Shown here one piece after another: positions 34,595-42,925 of a stretch of DNA of 64,000 bases; the stretch's first letter is position 1; each line of letters opens with the position of its first letter. The stretch is from Viridibacterium curvum (lineage in GTDB: Bacteria; Pseudomonadota; Gammaproteobacteria; Burkholderiales; Rhodocyclaceae). The position numbers and the translations under genes are program-made. The DNA lies in NCBI RefSeq assembly GCF_039544165.1, contig NZ_BAABLD010000017.1, forward strand, positions 62,001 through 126,000. The letters are read 5' to 3'. The notes below the pieces were generated by a model, which made no database searches, had not been told where the DNA came from, and saw only the letters and a list, made by a program, of their open reading frames with translations.

Positions 34595-37500
34595 GGCGAC
34601 CTCCCTTGCGTGCGGAAGACTTGCCACCCGACTTTGCTGGCGACTTGCCCGAGCCCGGTTTGAAACTGGACTTGGCATTGGCATTGCCACGCGGCCCAGC
34701 AGCAGGCTTGTGGCCGCCGGAATTGCCGCGACTGCCTCCCCTGCTCTGCGCTGGCGCACGTTCAGGCGGTGGCAGATCATGCAGCGGTGGCGGGCCCTTG
34801 CGGTCCGGCAAGCCAGCCAGGGCGCGCCAGCTGACAACCTCGTCGTCATCTTGCCGGGCTGGCGCAGCAGGCGCTTTGGGCGTCAGCAAAGCGGCTTTCT
34901 GCTTGCTGCGTTTGGCTGCCGGTGCGGTGGTTGTGGGAGAGGCCACGACAGCCTGGTTCGTCTCGACAGGAGCAGCCTTCACTTTGGCTGTGGCCTTGGG
35001 TTTGCTCTGCGCGGCAGCCGGCGCCTCTGCCTTGCCACGCGAGCGGGGTGCCGGTGCGGCGGGCACCTCGACAACGGGCACAGCGCGCTTGGCGGCATCC
35101 TTCGCCGTCTTGCCAGTGCGCGTCGTCGCGCGCTCGACGCCTTCGACGAGCTTGAAGTCGATCTTGCGCGATTCCAGATCGACGCGCACGAGCTGCACCG
35201 TCACGCGATCCGAGAGGCGGAAGCGCTGGCCCGTCGCCTCGCCCACCAGTTCATGGCGTGCTTCGTCGAAGTGGAAGTAATCCTTGCCAAGGTCCGAGAT
35301 GTGCACGAGGCCTTCGACGAACAATTCGTCCAGCGTCACGAAGATGCCGAAACCCACCACGGCGGTGATGTTGCCGGTGTAGATCTCGCCGACGCGGTCC
35401 TGCATGTAGAAGCATTTGAGCCAGGTCTCGACGTCGCGGCTGGCCTCATCCGCGCGGCGCTCGGTGGCCGAACAGTGCACACCGATGTCTTCCCAGATGC
35501 CACCTGTCTTCACCTTCTCTTCGACGGGCTTGGGCGCAGGCGCAGGACGCTTGCCGCGCTTGTCGTCATCGCGGCCGGAGCGGTTGCGCTTGCGACGCGT
35601 GTCCATCAGCAACTCGACCGGGCCCTTGTCGGGGCTGTAGGGCTTCTTCGACAGCACCGCCTTGATCGCACGGTGCACCAGCAGATCGGGGTAGCGACGG
35701 ATCGGCGAGGTGAAGTGCGTGTAAGCCTCGTAGGCCAGACCGAAGTGGCCGACGTTGTCGGGGCTATACACCGCCTGTTGCAGCGAACGCAGCATGACGG
35801 TCTGGATCAGTTGTGCGTCGGGGCGCTCCTTGAGCTTCTCGACCACGCGCGCGAAATCGCCCGCCTTGGGCGAATCACCACCGCCCAACGAGAAGCCGAA
35901 CTCGGCAAGGAATTCGCGCAGGCGCTCCAGCTTCTCGGCCGTCGGCCCTTCGTGGATGCGATACAGCGCCGGATGCTCGTTGCCGATGAGAAACTCGGAC
36001 GCACACACGTTGGCGGCGAGCATGCACTCTTCGATGACCCGATGCGCGTCGTTGCGCTTCTCCGGCACGATGCGTTCGATCTTGCCCTGTTCATCGAACA
36101 CCATCTTGGTCTCGACGGTCTCGAAGTCGATGGCGCCACGCTTGCCCCGCGCCTGCAGCAGCACGCGGAACAGCGCGTCGAGGTTTTCGAGATGCGGCAG
36201 CAGTTCTGCCAGCTCGCGGCGGATGCCGGGCTCCTTCTCGTACAGCGCGGCAGCGACCTTGTTGTAGGTCAGGCGCGCGTGCGAATACATCACGGCCGGG
36301 TAGAAGCGGAACTGCTTGATCACGCCCTGCGCATTGATCGCCATGTCGCACACCATGCACAGGCGCTCGACCTGCGGGTTGAGCGAGCAGAGGCCATTGG
36401 AGAGCTTCTCCGGCAGCATGGGGATCACGCGGCGCGGGAAGTACACCGAAGTGCCACGAGCCAGTGCATCGGCATCCAGCGCCGAGCCCGGCGTGACGTA
36501 GTGGCTCACGTCCGCAATCGCCACGATCAGGCGGTAGCCCTTGCCCTGCTTCGCGCAATACACGGCGTCATCGAAGTCGCGCGCGGTCTCACCGTCGATG
36601 GTTACCAGCGGCAGATGGCGGATGTCTTCGCGCTGCGCCTTGGCGGTGTTCCAGGTCCAGTCCTTCTTTCGCACCTCGTCCGGCAGCTTCCTGGCCTCAG
36701 CCTCGGTGGCGGCGGAGAACTCGAACGGCAGATCGTGCTTGCGCAGCGCAATCTCGATTTCCATACCCGGGTCGGCGTAGTTGCCCAGCGTCTCGACGAT
36801 GCGGCCGATGGGCTGGCTGTAAGGGCCGGGCTGCTGCGTGATCTCGACGGTCACGATCTGGCCGTCGCGCGGCTTGGTTTTCGCCGCTTCAGGGGTCAGC
36901 AGGATGCGGTGCGCGATACGGCGATTCTCGGGCTGCACGAGTGCCACGCCCTGCTCCACCAGCACGCGGCCGACCAGTTCCTTCGTGCCGCGCTCCAGCA
37001 CCTCGACGATCTTGGCTTCGCGACGACCGCGCTGATCGGTGCCCATGATGCTGACCAGTACCTTGTCGCCATGCATGACCTCTCGCATCGCTCGCGGCCC
37101 GAGGAAAAGGTCCTCCCCGCCGTTGTCGGGCACGAGGAAGCCAAAGCCGTCCGGATGCCCTTCGACCTTGCCGCGAATGAGATCGGCCTTGGCCGGCACG
37201 ATGTAATCGCCAGCGCGGTTACGCAGCAACTGCCCGGCACGCTCCATCGCGAAGATGCGACGCGAGAAGTTATCGACCTCGTACTCGCGAATATCCAGCG
37301 CCGCGATCAGATCTTCACCCGACATGGGCCGACCGGCCTCGGTGAGGATCTGCAACACGTACTCACGCGAAGGGAGCGGATCTTCGTACTTCTCGCGCTC
37401 GCGCTCGAGGAAGGGGTCGAGGCTGCGGACCTTCGACAGTTTCGGCTGGCGCCTGGCCGGCGCGCGGGGCGCGGGAGGTGCCTTGGGTGCCGCAGGTGTT

Positions 37501-37859
37501 TTCGGTGCTGCCGGCGTCTTCGGTGCTGGCGCCGCTTTGGACGCAGTGGACGCCTTGGGTGCTACTGGCGCTTTGGATGTGGCAGCCCTTGCGGACACCG
37601 CCTTGGACTTTGCAGTAGCTTGCTTCGCCGGCTTGGGCGCAGCAGGCGCTGGCGCAGCGACCACGGCCGCTGCCTTCACAGCTTTTCTGGCTGGCGCCTT
37701 TGCAGGGGCCTTGGCGGGGGTCTTCGCTGGCGCTTTGGCTGGCACTTTGGCCGGTGCCTTCACAACGACCTTGGCAGCCACTTCGGCTGACTTTGCTTTG
37801 CGCGGTGCCGGCTTGGTCGCCGCGGCTGTTTTCGTAGTTTTCTTTTTATCTTGACTCAT
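34587..37859 (-). CDS. rnr: ribonuclease R with long Lys/Ala/Pro-rich extensions
   Basis: A processive 3'-to-5' exoribonuclease of 1090 residues; typical RNase R is near 800. The family-like part starts at about residue 147 (LDPFLEREREKYEDPLPSRE), preceded by an extension of about 145 residues rich in KAPAK-type repeats, like histone H1-type tails. Next are the helix-turn-helix and cold-shock domains, then the RNB domain with the catalytic aspartates in ARDFDDAVY (about 427-434). A basic insert (TRRKRNRSGRDDDKRGKRP) sits within RNB. The S1 domain begins VGEIYTGNITAVVGFGIFV. A low-complexity basic tail of about 150 residues follows. The start overlaps the tRNA-Leu promoter on the other strand. 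Confidence 0.95.
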   Translation of the reverse strand: MSQDKKKTTKTAAATKPAPRKAKSAEVAAKVVVKAPAKVPAKAPAKTPAKAPAKAPARKAVKAAAVVAAPAPAAPKPAKQATAKSKAVSARAATSKAPVAPKASTASKAAPAPKTPAAPKTPAAPKAPPAPRAPARRQPKLSKVRSLDPFLEREREKYEDPLPSREYVLQILTEAGRPMSGEDLIAALDIREYEVDNFSRRIFAMERAGQLLRNRAGDYIVPAKADLIRGKVEGHPDGFGFLVPDNGGEDLFLGPRAMREVMHGDKVLVSIMGTDQRGRREAKIVEVLERGTKELVGRVLVEQGVALVQPENRRIAHRILLTPEAAKTKPRDGQIVTVEITQQPGPYSQPIGRIVETLGNYADPGMEIEIALRKHDLPFEFSAATEAEARKLPDEVRKKDWTWNTAKAQREDIRHLPLVTIDGETARDFDDAVYCAKQGKGYRLIVAIADVSHYVTPGSALDADALARGTSVYFPRRVIPMLPEKLSNGLCSLNPQVERLCMVCDMAINAQGVIKQFRFYPAVMYSHARLTYNKVAAALYEKEPGIRRELAELLPHLENLDALFRVLLQARGKRGAIDFETVETKMVFDEQGKIERIVPEKRNDAHRVIEECMLAANVCASEFLIGNEHPALYRIHEGPTAEKLERLREFLAEFGFSLGGGDSPKAGDFARVVEKLKERPDAQLIQTVMLRSLQQAVYSPDNVGHFGLAYEAYTHFTSPIRRYPDLLVHRAIKAVLSKKPYSPDKGPVELLMDTRRKRNRSGRDDDKRGKRPAPAPKPVEEKVKTGGIWEDIGVHCSATERRADEASRDVETWLKCFYMQDRVGEIYTGNITAVVGFGIFVTLDELFVEGLVHISDLGKDYFHFDEARHELVGEATGQRFRLSDRVTVQLVRVDLESRKIDFKLVEGVERATTRTGKTAKDAAKRAVPVVEVPAAPAPRSRGKAEAPAAAQSKPKATAKVKAAPVETNQAVVASPTTTAPAAKRSKQKAALLTPKAPAAPARQDDDEVVSWRALAGLPDRKGPPPLHDLPPPERAPAQSRGGSRGNSGGHKPAAGPRGNANAKSSFKPGSGKSPAKSGGKSSARKGGRRG

Positions 37860-37878
37860 TCAAAAAGTGCTTTATAAT
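37851..37878 (+). promoter_or_regulatory. sigma-70 promoter of tRNA-Leu
   Basis: TTGACT (37851-37856) and TATAAT (37873-37878) are separated by 16 bases, followed by a GC-only discriminator GCGCGCC typical of stringently controlled stable-RNA promoters. The -35 box overlaps the start codon of the divergent rnr gene. Confidence 0.9.
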
Positions 37879-37889
37879 GCGCGCCTCTT

Positions 37890-37974
37890 GCCCAGGTGGC
37901 GAAATTGGTAGACGCGCTAGTTTCAGGTACTAGTGCCGCAAGGTGTGGAGGTTCGAGTCCTCTCCTGGGCACCA
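37890..37974 (+). tRNA. tRNA-Leu (anticodon CAG)
   Basis: An 85-base class II tRNA. The acceptor GCCCAGG pairs with CCTGGGC, CCA is encoded, the anticodon loop TTCAGGT gives CAG, and a long variable arm (GTGCCGCAAGGTGT) is present as expected for leucine. The T-arm GGAGGTTCGAGTCCTCT is standard. Confidence 0.98.
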
Positions 37975-37985
37975 AATTCGGGATG

Positions 37986-38019
37986 AAGGCCGGTTCGAAA
38001 GAACCGGCCTTTTTCTTTT
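37986..38019 (+). terminator. Rho-independent terminator of tRNA-Leu
   Basis: AAGGCCGGTTC and GAACCGGCCTT pair perfectly over 11 bases around a GAAA tetraloop, followed by TTTTTCTTTTC. It begins 12 bases after the tRNA. Confidence 0.95.
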
Positions 38020-38036
38020 CCGGATTCCGCTTTGTC

Positions 38037-38059
38037 AGCCGGCCCTGTTTCGGCCGGCT
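38037..38059. repeat. GC-rich hairpin without T-run
   Basis: AGCCGGCC and GGCCGGCT pair perfectly around a seven-base loop. There is no T-run on either side. It shares the GGCCGG core with the terminators on both sides. Confidence 0.6.
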
Positions 38060-38127
38060 TCACTCCACTACGGCTGCATGTTGCCAGCACAGCGCAGTGG
38101 CTCACAACACCGCTCTCGCGGCGCAAG

Positions 38128-38153
38128 TTAAAAGGCCGGCTTGCGCCGGCCTC
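38128..38153 (-). terminator. Rho-independent terminator of purA operon
   Basis: On the minus strand GAGGCCGGC and GCCGGCC form a stem around a GCAA-type loop followed by TTTTAACTT. It lies about 10 bases beyond the purA stop and closes the long minus-strand cluster. Confidence 0.85.
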
Positions 38154-38163
38154 GATGAACGCC

Positions 38164-39483
38164 TCAGGCAGCAAAAGGATGTTGCTTGAGAATGGTTTCA
38201 TCGCGCTCGGGGCCAGTCGACACGATGGCGATCGGCACTTCGCAGAGCTGCTCCAGACGGTCCAGATATGCCCGTGCGTTAGCAGGCAGGTCTTCCCAGC
38301 GCTTCACACCGAAGGTGGTCTCGCTCCAGCCCGGCATGGTCTCGTAGATCGGCTCGCAGGCCGCCACTTCGTCCGCACCGATCGGCAGCAGATCCAGCAC
38401 CTTGCCATTGAGCTTGTAGCCCGTGCAGATCTGCAGTTCTTCCAGCCCGTCGAGCACGTCGAGCTTGGTGATGCACAGACCCGTCAGACCATTGATGCGC
38501 GCCGAACGACGCAGGGCCGCAGCATCGAACCAGCCGCAACGACGCTTGCGACCCGTGACGGTGCCGAACTCGCGGCCCACGGTCGACATTTGATAGCCCG
38601 GGCAGGCCGGCGTTTCGATGTCGAGTTCGCTCGGGAACGGACCGCCACCCACCCGCGTGCAGTACGCCTTGGTAATGCCCAGCACGTAGTGCAGCATGCC
38701 CGGGCCGACGCCCGAGCCAGCGGCCGCCTGGCCCGACACACAGTTCGACGATGTCACGAAGGGATAGGTACCGTGGTCGATATCCAGCAGCGTGCCCTGC
38801 GCGCCTTCGAACAGCAGGTTCTTGCCCGCCTTGTGATCGGCATGGATGAGGTCGGAGACATCCGCCACCATGGGGCGGATGGCTTCTGCGTCGGCCATGG
38901 CCTGCTTGAAAACCACATCGAAATCGACCGGCTCGGCGCCGAGGTACTGGGTGAGCACGAAGTTGTGATAGTCCAGCACTTCACGCAGCTTGGCGGCAAA
39001 ACGCTCGGGGTTGAACAGGTCATACACACGCAGCGCGCGGCGCGCGACCTTGTCGGCATAGGCCGGGCCGATGCCCTTGCCGGTCGTACCGATCTTGTCA
39101 TCTGCACTCTTCTTCGCCTCACGCGCCTTGTCGAGCGCCGAGTGGTACGAAAGGATCAGCGGGCAGCCGGGGCTGACCTTCAGACGCGAACGCACATCGA
39201 TGCCGTCCTTCTCCAGCACCGCGATCTCGGACAGCAGGTGATGGATGTCCAGCACCACGCCGTTGCCGATATAGCACTGCACGCCCTCACGCACGATGCC
39301 GGAGGGCACGAGGTTGAGCTTGTATTCCTTGTCGCCGATGACCAGCGTATGACCCGCATTATGGCCACCCTGGAAGCGCACCACGCCCTGCGCGTGATCG
39401 GTCAGCCAGTCGACGATCTTGCCCTTGCCTTCGTCGCCCCATTGCGTACCGACGACGACGACATTCTTTGCCTTTGCAACCAT
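38164..39483 (-). CDS. purA: adenylosuccinate synthetase
   Basis: Joins IMP and aspartate using GTP in the first committed step to AMP. At 439 residues it is close to the usual 430. It has GTQWGDEGKGKIVDWL at the N-terminus (P-loop-like, with catalytic Asp), GGHNAGHT, GTTGKGIGPAY, LFEGAQGTLLDIDHGTYPFV in parts, and TRVGGGPFPSEL. Two starts are possible: ATG at 39483 (MVAKAKNVV, chosen) or ATG at 39492, which overlaps the hisZ stop as ATGA. Last gene of the cluster. Confidence 0.97.
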   Translation of the reverse strand: MVAKAKNVVVVGTQWGDEGKGKIVDWLTDHAQGVVRFQGGHNAGHTLVIGDKEYKLNLVPSGIVREGVQCYIGNGVVLDIHHLLSEIAVLEKDGIDVRSRLKVSPGCPLILSYHSALDKAREAKKSADDKIGTTGKGIGPAYADKVARRALRVYDLFNPERFAAKLREVLDYHNFVLTQYLGAEPVDFDVVFKQAMADAEAIRPMVADVSDLIHADHKAGKNLLFEGAQGTLLDIDHGTYPFVTSSNCVSGQAAAGSGVGPGMLHYVLGITKAYCTRVGGGPFPSELDIETPACPGYQMSTVGREFGTVTGRKRRCGWFDAAALRRSARINGLTGLCITKLDVLDGLEELQICTGYKLNGKVLDLLPIGADEVAACEPIYETMPGWSETTFGVKRWEDLPANARAYLDRLEQLCEVPIAIVSTGPERDETILKQHPFAA

Positions 39484-39488
39484 TGCCT

Positions 39489-40643
39489 TCATTCTCCAAG
39501 CGGCACGACGCGCCATGCGCCGTCCTTCCATTCCAGACGCCGGTCACAACCAGCTTCACGCCAGCTGCCGGCATGCCCCGGCAACTCACTCATGACGATT
39601 TCACCCTGTGTCCGCAGCGCGGCCACGGCCGCCTGCAGCACTGCATCACCCTCGCACGGCGCCAGTACGGCACCAGCAGGCAGAGCCTCCTGCCCCAGAC
39701 GGATCAGGTCACGCAGATCCATGCTGAAGCCGGTCGCCGGACGTGCGCGACCGAATGCCTTGCCCACTTCGTTATAGCGGCCACCCAGGGCCACTGCTGC
39801 AGGGGATCTGCCACTGTAGGCCGCGAAAACGATGCCGGTGTGATAGTGATAGCCACGCAAATCCGCCAGATCGAAGGACAAGGGCAGATCCGGCAAATGT
39901 TTGGCCAGATGCAGCAGCTCGCCCAAGGCATCGCGAACGGCGGGCACATCGGGCAGTTCGCCCATCGCCCGTACCAGTACATCAGCTCCGCCGTACAGGC
40001 CCGGTAGCGGCAGCAAGACTGCTGCGGCAGGACGCGCGGCCACGAACTCACGCAAGGCTGGTACGTCTTTGGCCTGCAGGATGGCGTACAGCACCTCTTC
40101 TGCTGCTGCGTCGAGCCCAGCATGAGACGCCAGCGCGCGGAACAGGCCCATGTGACCTATATCGATACGTACTGTCCGGGCACCCGCCAGTTGAAGAGAG
40201 CGCGCTACCAGTCGCAAGACCTCCACGTCCGCCTCGATGCCCGCGTGACCGAACAGTTCGGCACCGATCTGCAGTGGCTCACGGCTCGCCGTCATGCTGC
40301 GCGGCATGGTGTGCACCACGGCTCCGGCGTAGCACAAACGGGTGACGCCACGACGATTCAGCACGTGCGCGTCTATACGTGTCATCTGCGGCGTCATGTC
40401 GGCGCGTAATCCGAGCGTCCGGCCAGAAATGCGGTCGACGAACTTCCAGGTGCTGTCGTCCATATCGTGGCCCGTACCCGACGCCAGCGCATCCATGTGT
40501 TCGACACTGGGCGGAATCACCAGCTGGAAACCGTGCAAGCGAAACTCATCAAGCAGCACACGACGCAGACGCTCCATGCGCTGCGCCTCGGCAGGCAGGA
40601 CATCTTCAAAATGTTCGGGCAGCGCCCAGCGCGGCATGACCAT
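39489..40643 (-). CDS. hisZ: ATP phosphoribosyltransferase regulatory subunit HisZ
   Basis: A 384-residue HisRS paralogue without tRNA charging activity. It forms a hetero-octamer with the short form of HisG and gives it histidine feedback control. WALPEHFEDVLPAEAQR, LRADMTPQMTRIDAH and GYHYHTGIVFAAY are typical. Presence of HisZ implies that this organism has short-form HisG, encoded elsewhere. The ATG at 40643 is used; ATG at 40637 (MPRW) is equally plausible. It sits between DUF2065 and purA, the usual betaproteobacterial order. Confidence 0.95.
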   Translation of the reverse strand: MVMPRWALPEHFEDVLPAEAQRMERLRRVLLDEFRLHGFQLVIPPSVEHMDALASGTGHDMDDSTWKFVDRISGRTLGLRADMTPQMTRIDAHVLNRRGVTRLCYAGAVVHTMPRSMTASREPLQIGAELFGHAGIEADVEVLRLVARSLQLAGARTVRIDIGHMGLFRALASHAGLDAAAEEVLYAILQAKDVPALREFVAARPAAAVLLPLPGLYGGADVLVRAMGELPDVPAVRDALGELLHLAKHLPDLPLSFDLADLRGYHYHTGIVFAAYSGRSPAAVALGGRYNEVGKAFGRARPATGFSMDLRDLIRLGQEALPAGAVLAPCEGDAVLQAAVAALRTQGEIVMSELPGHAGSWREAGCDRRLEWKDGAWRVVPLGE

Positions 40644-40651
40644 GGTCGAAA

Positions 40652-40837
40652 TCAGAGCACGACGAAAAGGAGGATGAGGCCAGTCAGCATCGACATCAGC
40701 CCCATGAAGCGCACCTGGCCATCTGCAAGGCGCGTCAGGCGCTCAAACATCTTGCGCCAGTGCGACGGAAAAGCAAGCGGGAAGAGGCCTTCCAGCACCA
40801 GCATCACAGCCAGTGCTGTCAACAACGTCACAAGCAT
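40652..40837 (-). CDS. DUF2065 (YjeT-like) small membrane protein
   Basis: A 61-residue protein with two hydrophobic segments (about 3-22 and 43-61) around a basic loop (PSHWRKMFERL). The family is conserved next to hflC and purA in proteobacteria and its function is unknown. It starts two bases after hflC ends, so it belongs to the hfl transcription unit. Confidence 0.9.
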   Translation of the reverse strand: MLVTLLTALAVMLVLEGLFPLAFPSHWRKMFERLTRLADGQVRFMGLMSMLTGLILLFVVL

Positions 40838-40839
40838 GA

Positions 40840-41715
40840 TTACTTGCCCTGACCGCCGCTCTTCAGATACTTGAAGAAGTCCGAGCTGGGATCCACGACC
40901 AGCACGTCGCTCTTGCTGCGGAAGCTCTGCCTGTACGCTTCCAGACTGCGATAGAAGCGATAGAACTCCGGACTCTTGCCGAAGGCTTCGGCATAGATCG
41001 CGGAAGCCTTGGCGTCGGCCAGACCCTTGATCTTCTGCGCTTCGCGGTACGCCTCGGCGCGGATCAACAGGGCTTGCCTGTCAGCATCCGCCTTGATCTT
41101 TTCCTGCTCGGCAGCACCCGTCGAGCGCAGTTCATTGGCGACACGCTTACGCTCGGCCTCCATGCGGCTGTAGACCGAGCCACTCACCTCGGTCGGCAGA
41201 TCCACACGCTTGAGGCGCACATCTATGACAGTCATGCCGTACTTGCGCGCATCCTCGTCCGCCTTGCGACGCACGTCGTCCATGATCTGCTTGCGCTCTC
41301 CCGACACCACATCCTTGACGGTGCGCCTGCCGAACTCTTCGCGCAACCCCGAGTTCACAGTCTGGGCAAGACGGTTAGTCGCTTTGGCTTCCTCGGCATT
41401 GAATGACTTGTAGTAGAGCTGAGGGTCGGAAATCTGCCACTTGATGAACAGATCTACGAGCACATTCTTCTTTTCCGAAGTCTGGAAGAGCTCGGGATCC
41501 GGGGTGTCCATGGTGAGGATACGGCGGTCAAAGTAGCGCACGTTCTGAATCATCGGCCATTTCAGCTTGATGCCGGGCTCGGTGATGATGCGCTTGATCT
41601 CGCCGAGCTGGAACACCAGCGCGTATTGACGCTGATCCACGGTATAGACGGACATGAACAGCACGGTGATCACGAAGAGCACCATGCCGACCAACAGAGG
41701 CAAACGATCACGCAT
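40840..41715 (-). CDS. hflC: HflC, modulator of FtsH protease
   Basis: A 291-residue SPFH-domain protein anchored by one N-terminal membrane segment (about 7-23), with the rest in the periplasm. With HflK it forms a large cage around FtsH and limits its proteolysis of membrane proteins. QRQYALVFQLGEIKRIITEPG and EAYREAQKIKGLADAKAS are typical of HflC. The start shares one base with the hflK stop (TGATG), a coupled arrangement. Confidence 0.97.
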   Translation of the reverse strand: MRDRLPLLVGMVLFVITVLFMSVYTVDQRQYALVFQLGEIKRIITEPGIKLKWPMIQNVRYFDRRILTMDTPDPELFQTSEKKNVLVDLFIKWQISDPQLYYKSFNAEEAKATNRLAQTVNSGLREEFGRRTVKDVVSGERKQIMDDVRRKADEDARKYGMTVIDVRLKRVDLPTEVSGSVYSRMEAERKRVANELRSTGAAEQEKIKADADRQALLIRAEAYREAQKIKGLADAKASAIYAEAFGKSPEFYRFYRSLEAYRQSFRSKSDVLVVDPSSDFFKYLKSGGQGK

Positions 41716-42911
41716 CAGCGCTCTCCCCCACGTTCACGACCGCGACTGACCGAAGGCGTCTCGGCAGCCGGAGCAGGCCGCGGCACGGGAGCAGCTTCCA
41801 TCGGAGCCAGGGCGGGCGGCGTATTCTGCTGCAGGATTTTGTCGAGTGGCAGATAGAGCATGTTGCCGTTGCCCTTGGAATCCACCAGCACTTTGCTGGC
41901 ATTGCTGAAAACCTGCTGCATCGTTTCGATGTACATGCGATTGCGCGTCACCTCGGGGGCTTTGGCGTACTCGGCATAGACCTGCTTGAAGCGGCTGGCA
42001 TCACCCTCTGCGGTTGCAACCACGCTACCGGCATAGCCGTTCGCCTCTTCCAGCAGACGCGAGGCCGTACCCCGCGCCTTCGGAATCACGTCATTAGCGT
42101 AGGCCTCGCCCTCGTTCTTGGCTCGCGCCTGATCCTGACCCGCTTTGACAGCGTCATTGAATGCGTCTTGAACCTGCTCCGGCGGCTGCGCGTTCTGCAA
42201 GTTCACCTGCGTAATCTGGATGCCCGTCTGGTAACGATCCAGAATGGCCTGAATCAGACGCTGAGCCTCTTTGACGATGGCTTCACGGCCCTGGTAGAGC
42301 ACCACATCCATATCGCTCTTGCCAACAATCTCGCGCATGGCCGTCTCGGCGGCCTGCTTGACCGACTCTTCGGGGTTCCGGTTCTTGAACACATAAAAAG
42401 CGGGATCGTTGAGCGTGTATTGCACCGAGAACTGGATATTCACAATGTTCTCGTCACGCGTGAGCATCAGCGCTTCGCGCAGCACCTTGTTGCGCTCGTT
42501 GCCCGTAAAGCCAACCTCAACGGTACGGACTTGCGTGACATTGACGATTTCGTGCGACTCGAAGGGGTATGGCAGTCGCCACTGCAGACCTTCCGAAGTC
42601 GTTTCCTGGAACTTGCCGAAGCGCAGGACGACCGCTTTCTGCGAGGCATCCACCGTGTAGAAGCCAGTTGCCAGCCACAACACCACCACGACGCCGATGA
42701 TCAACAATGCGCCGCCACCGATGGCGCGCGGGCTCGGGCCGTTTCCGTCACCAAAGCCATTGCCACCCCCGCCCGACTTGAGGCCGAAGGCGTTCGAGAG
42801 CTTGCGGTTGAGGTCGCGCCAGATCTCTTCAAGATCCGGAGGGCCCTGATCGGGGCCACGTTTGTCGTCGCCCTGTTTGTCGCCGCCCCAGCGGGGGTCG
42901 TTAAGGGACAT
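41715..42911 (-). CDS. hflK: HflK, modulator of FtsH protease
   Basis: A 398-residue partner of HflC. The start is the ATG at 42911 (MSLNDPRWGG), as in the family. A glycine-rich, acidic N-terminal cytoplasmic region (PPDLEEIWRDLNRKL) is followed by one membrane segment (about 80-100), the SPFH domain, a long helix and a proline-rich C-terminus. It starts 14 bases after the hflX stop. Confidence 0.97.
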   Translation of the reverse strand: MSLNDPRWGGDKQGDDKRGPDQGPPDLEEIWRDLNRKLSNAFGLKSGGGGNGFGDGNGPSPRAIGGGALLIIGVVVVLWLATGFYTVDASQKAVVLRFGKFQETTSEGLQWRLPYPFESHEIVNVTQVRTVEVGFTGNERNKVLREALMLTRDENIVNIQFSVQYTLNDPAFYVFKNRNPEESVKQAAETAMREIVGKSDMDVVLYQGREAIVKEAQRLIQAILDRYQTGIQITQVNLQNAQPPEQVQDAFNDAVKAGQDQARAKNEGEAYANDVIPKARGTASRLLEEANGYAGSVVATAEGDASRFKQVYAEYAKAPEVTRNRMYIETMQQVFSNASKVLVDSKGNGNMLYLPLDKILQQNTPPALAPMEAAPVPRPAPAAETPSVSRGRERGGER

Positions 42912-42925
42912 GAGAATGCCGGTAA

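Noticed and set aside
34710..37790. Very long plus-strand ORF (1026 codons) opposite rnr
   Set aside because: It is antisense to an unmistakable RNase R; its length follows from the GC-rich codon pattern of rnr and its translation resembles no family.
37997..38165. Possible small RNA between tRNA-Leu and purA
   Set aside because: Hairpins are explained by terminators; no separate promoter is visible.
38032..39777. Plus-strand ORF of 581 codons opposite purA
   Set aside because: Shadow of purA and hisZ; purA motifs on the minus strand are complete.
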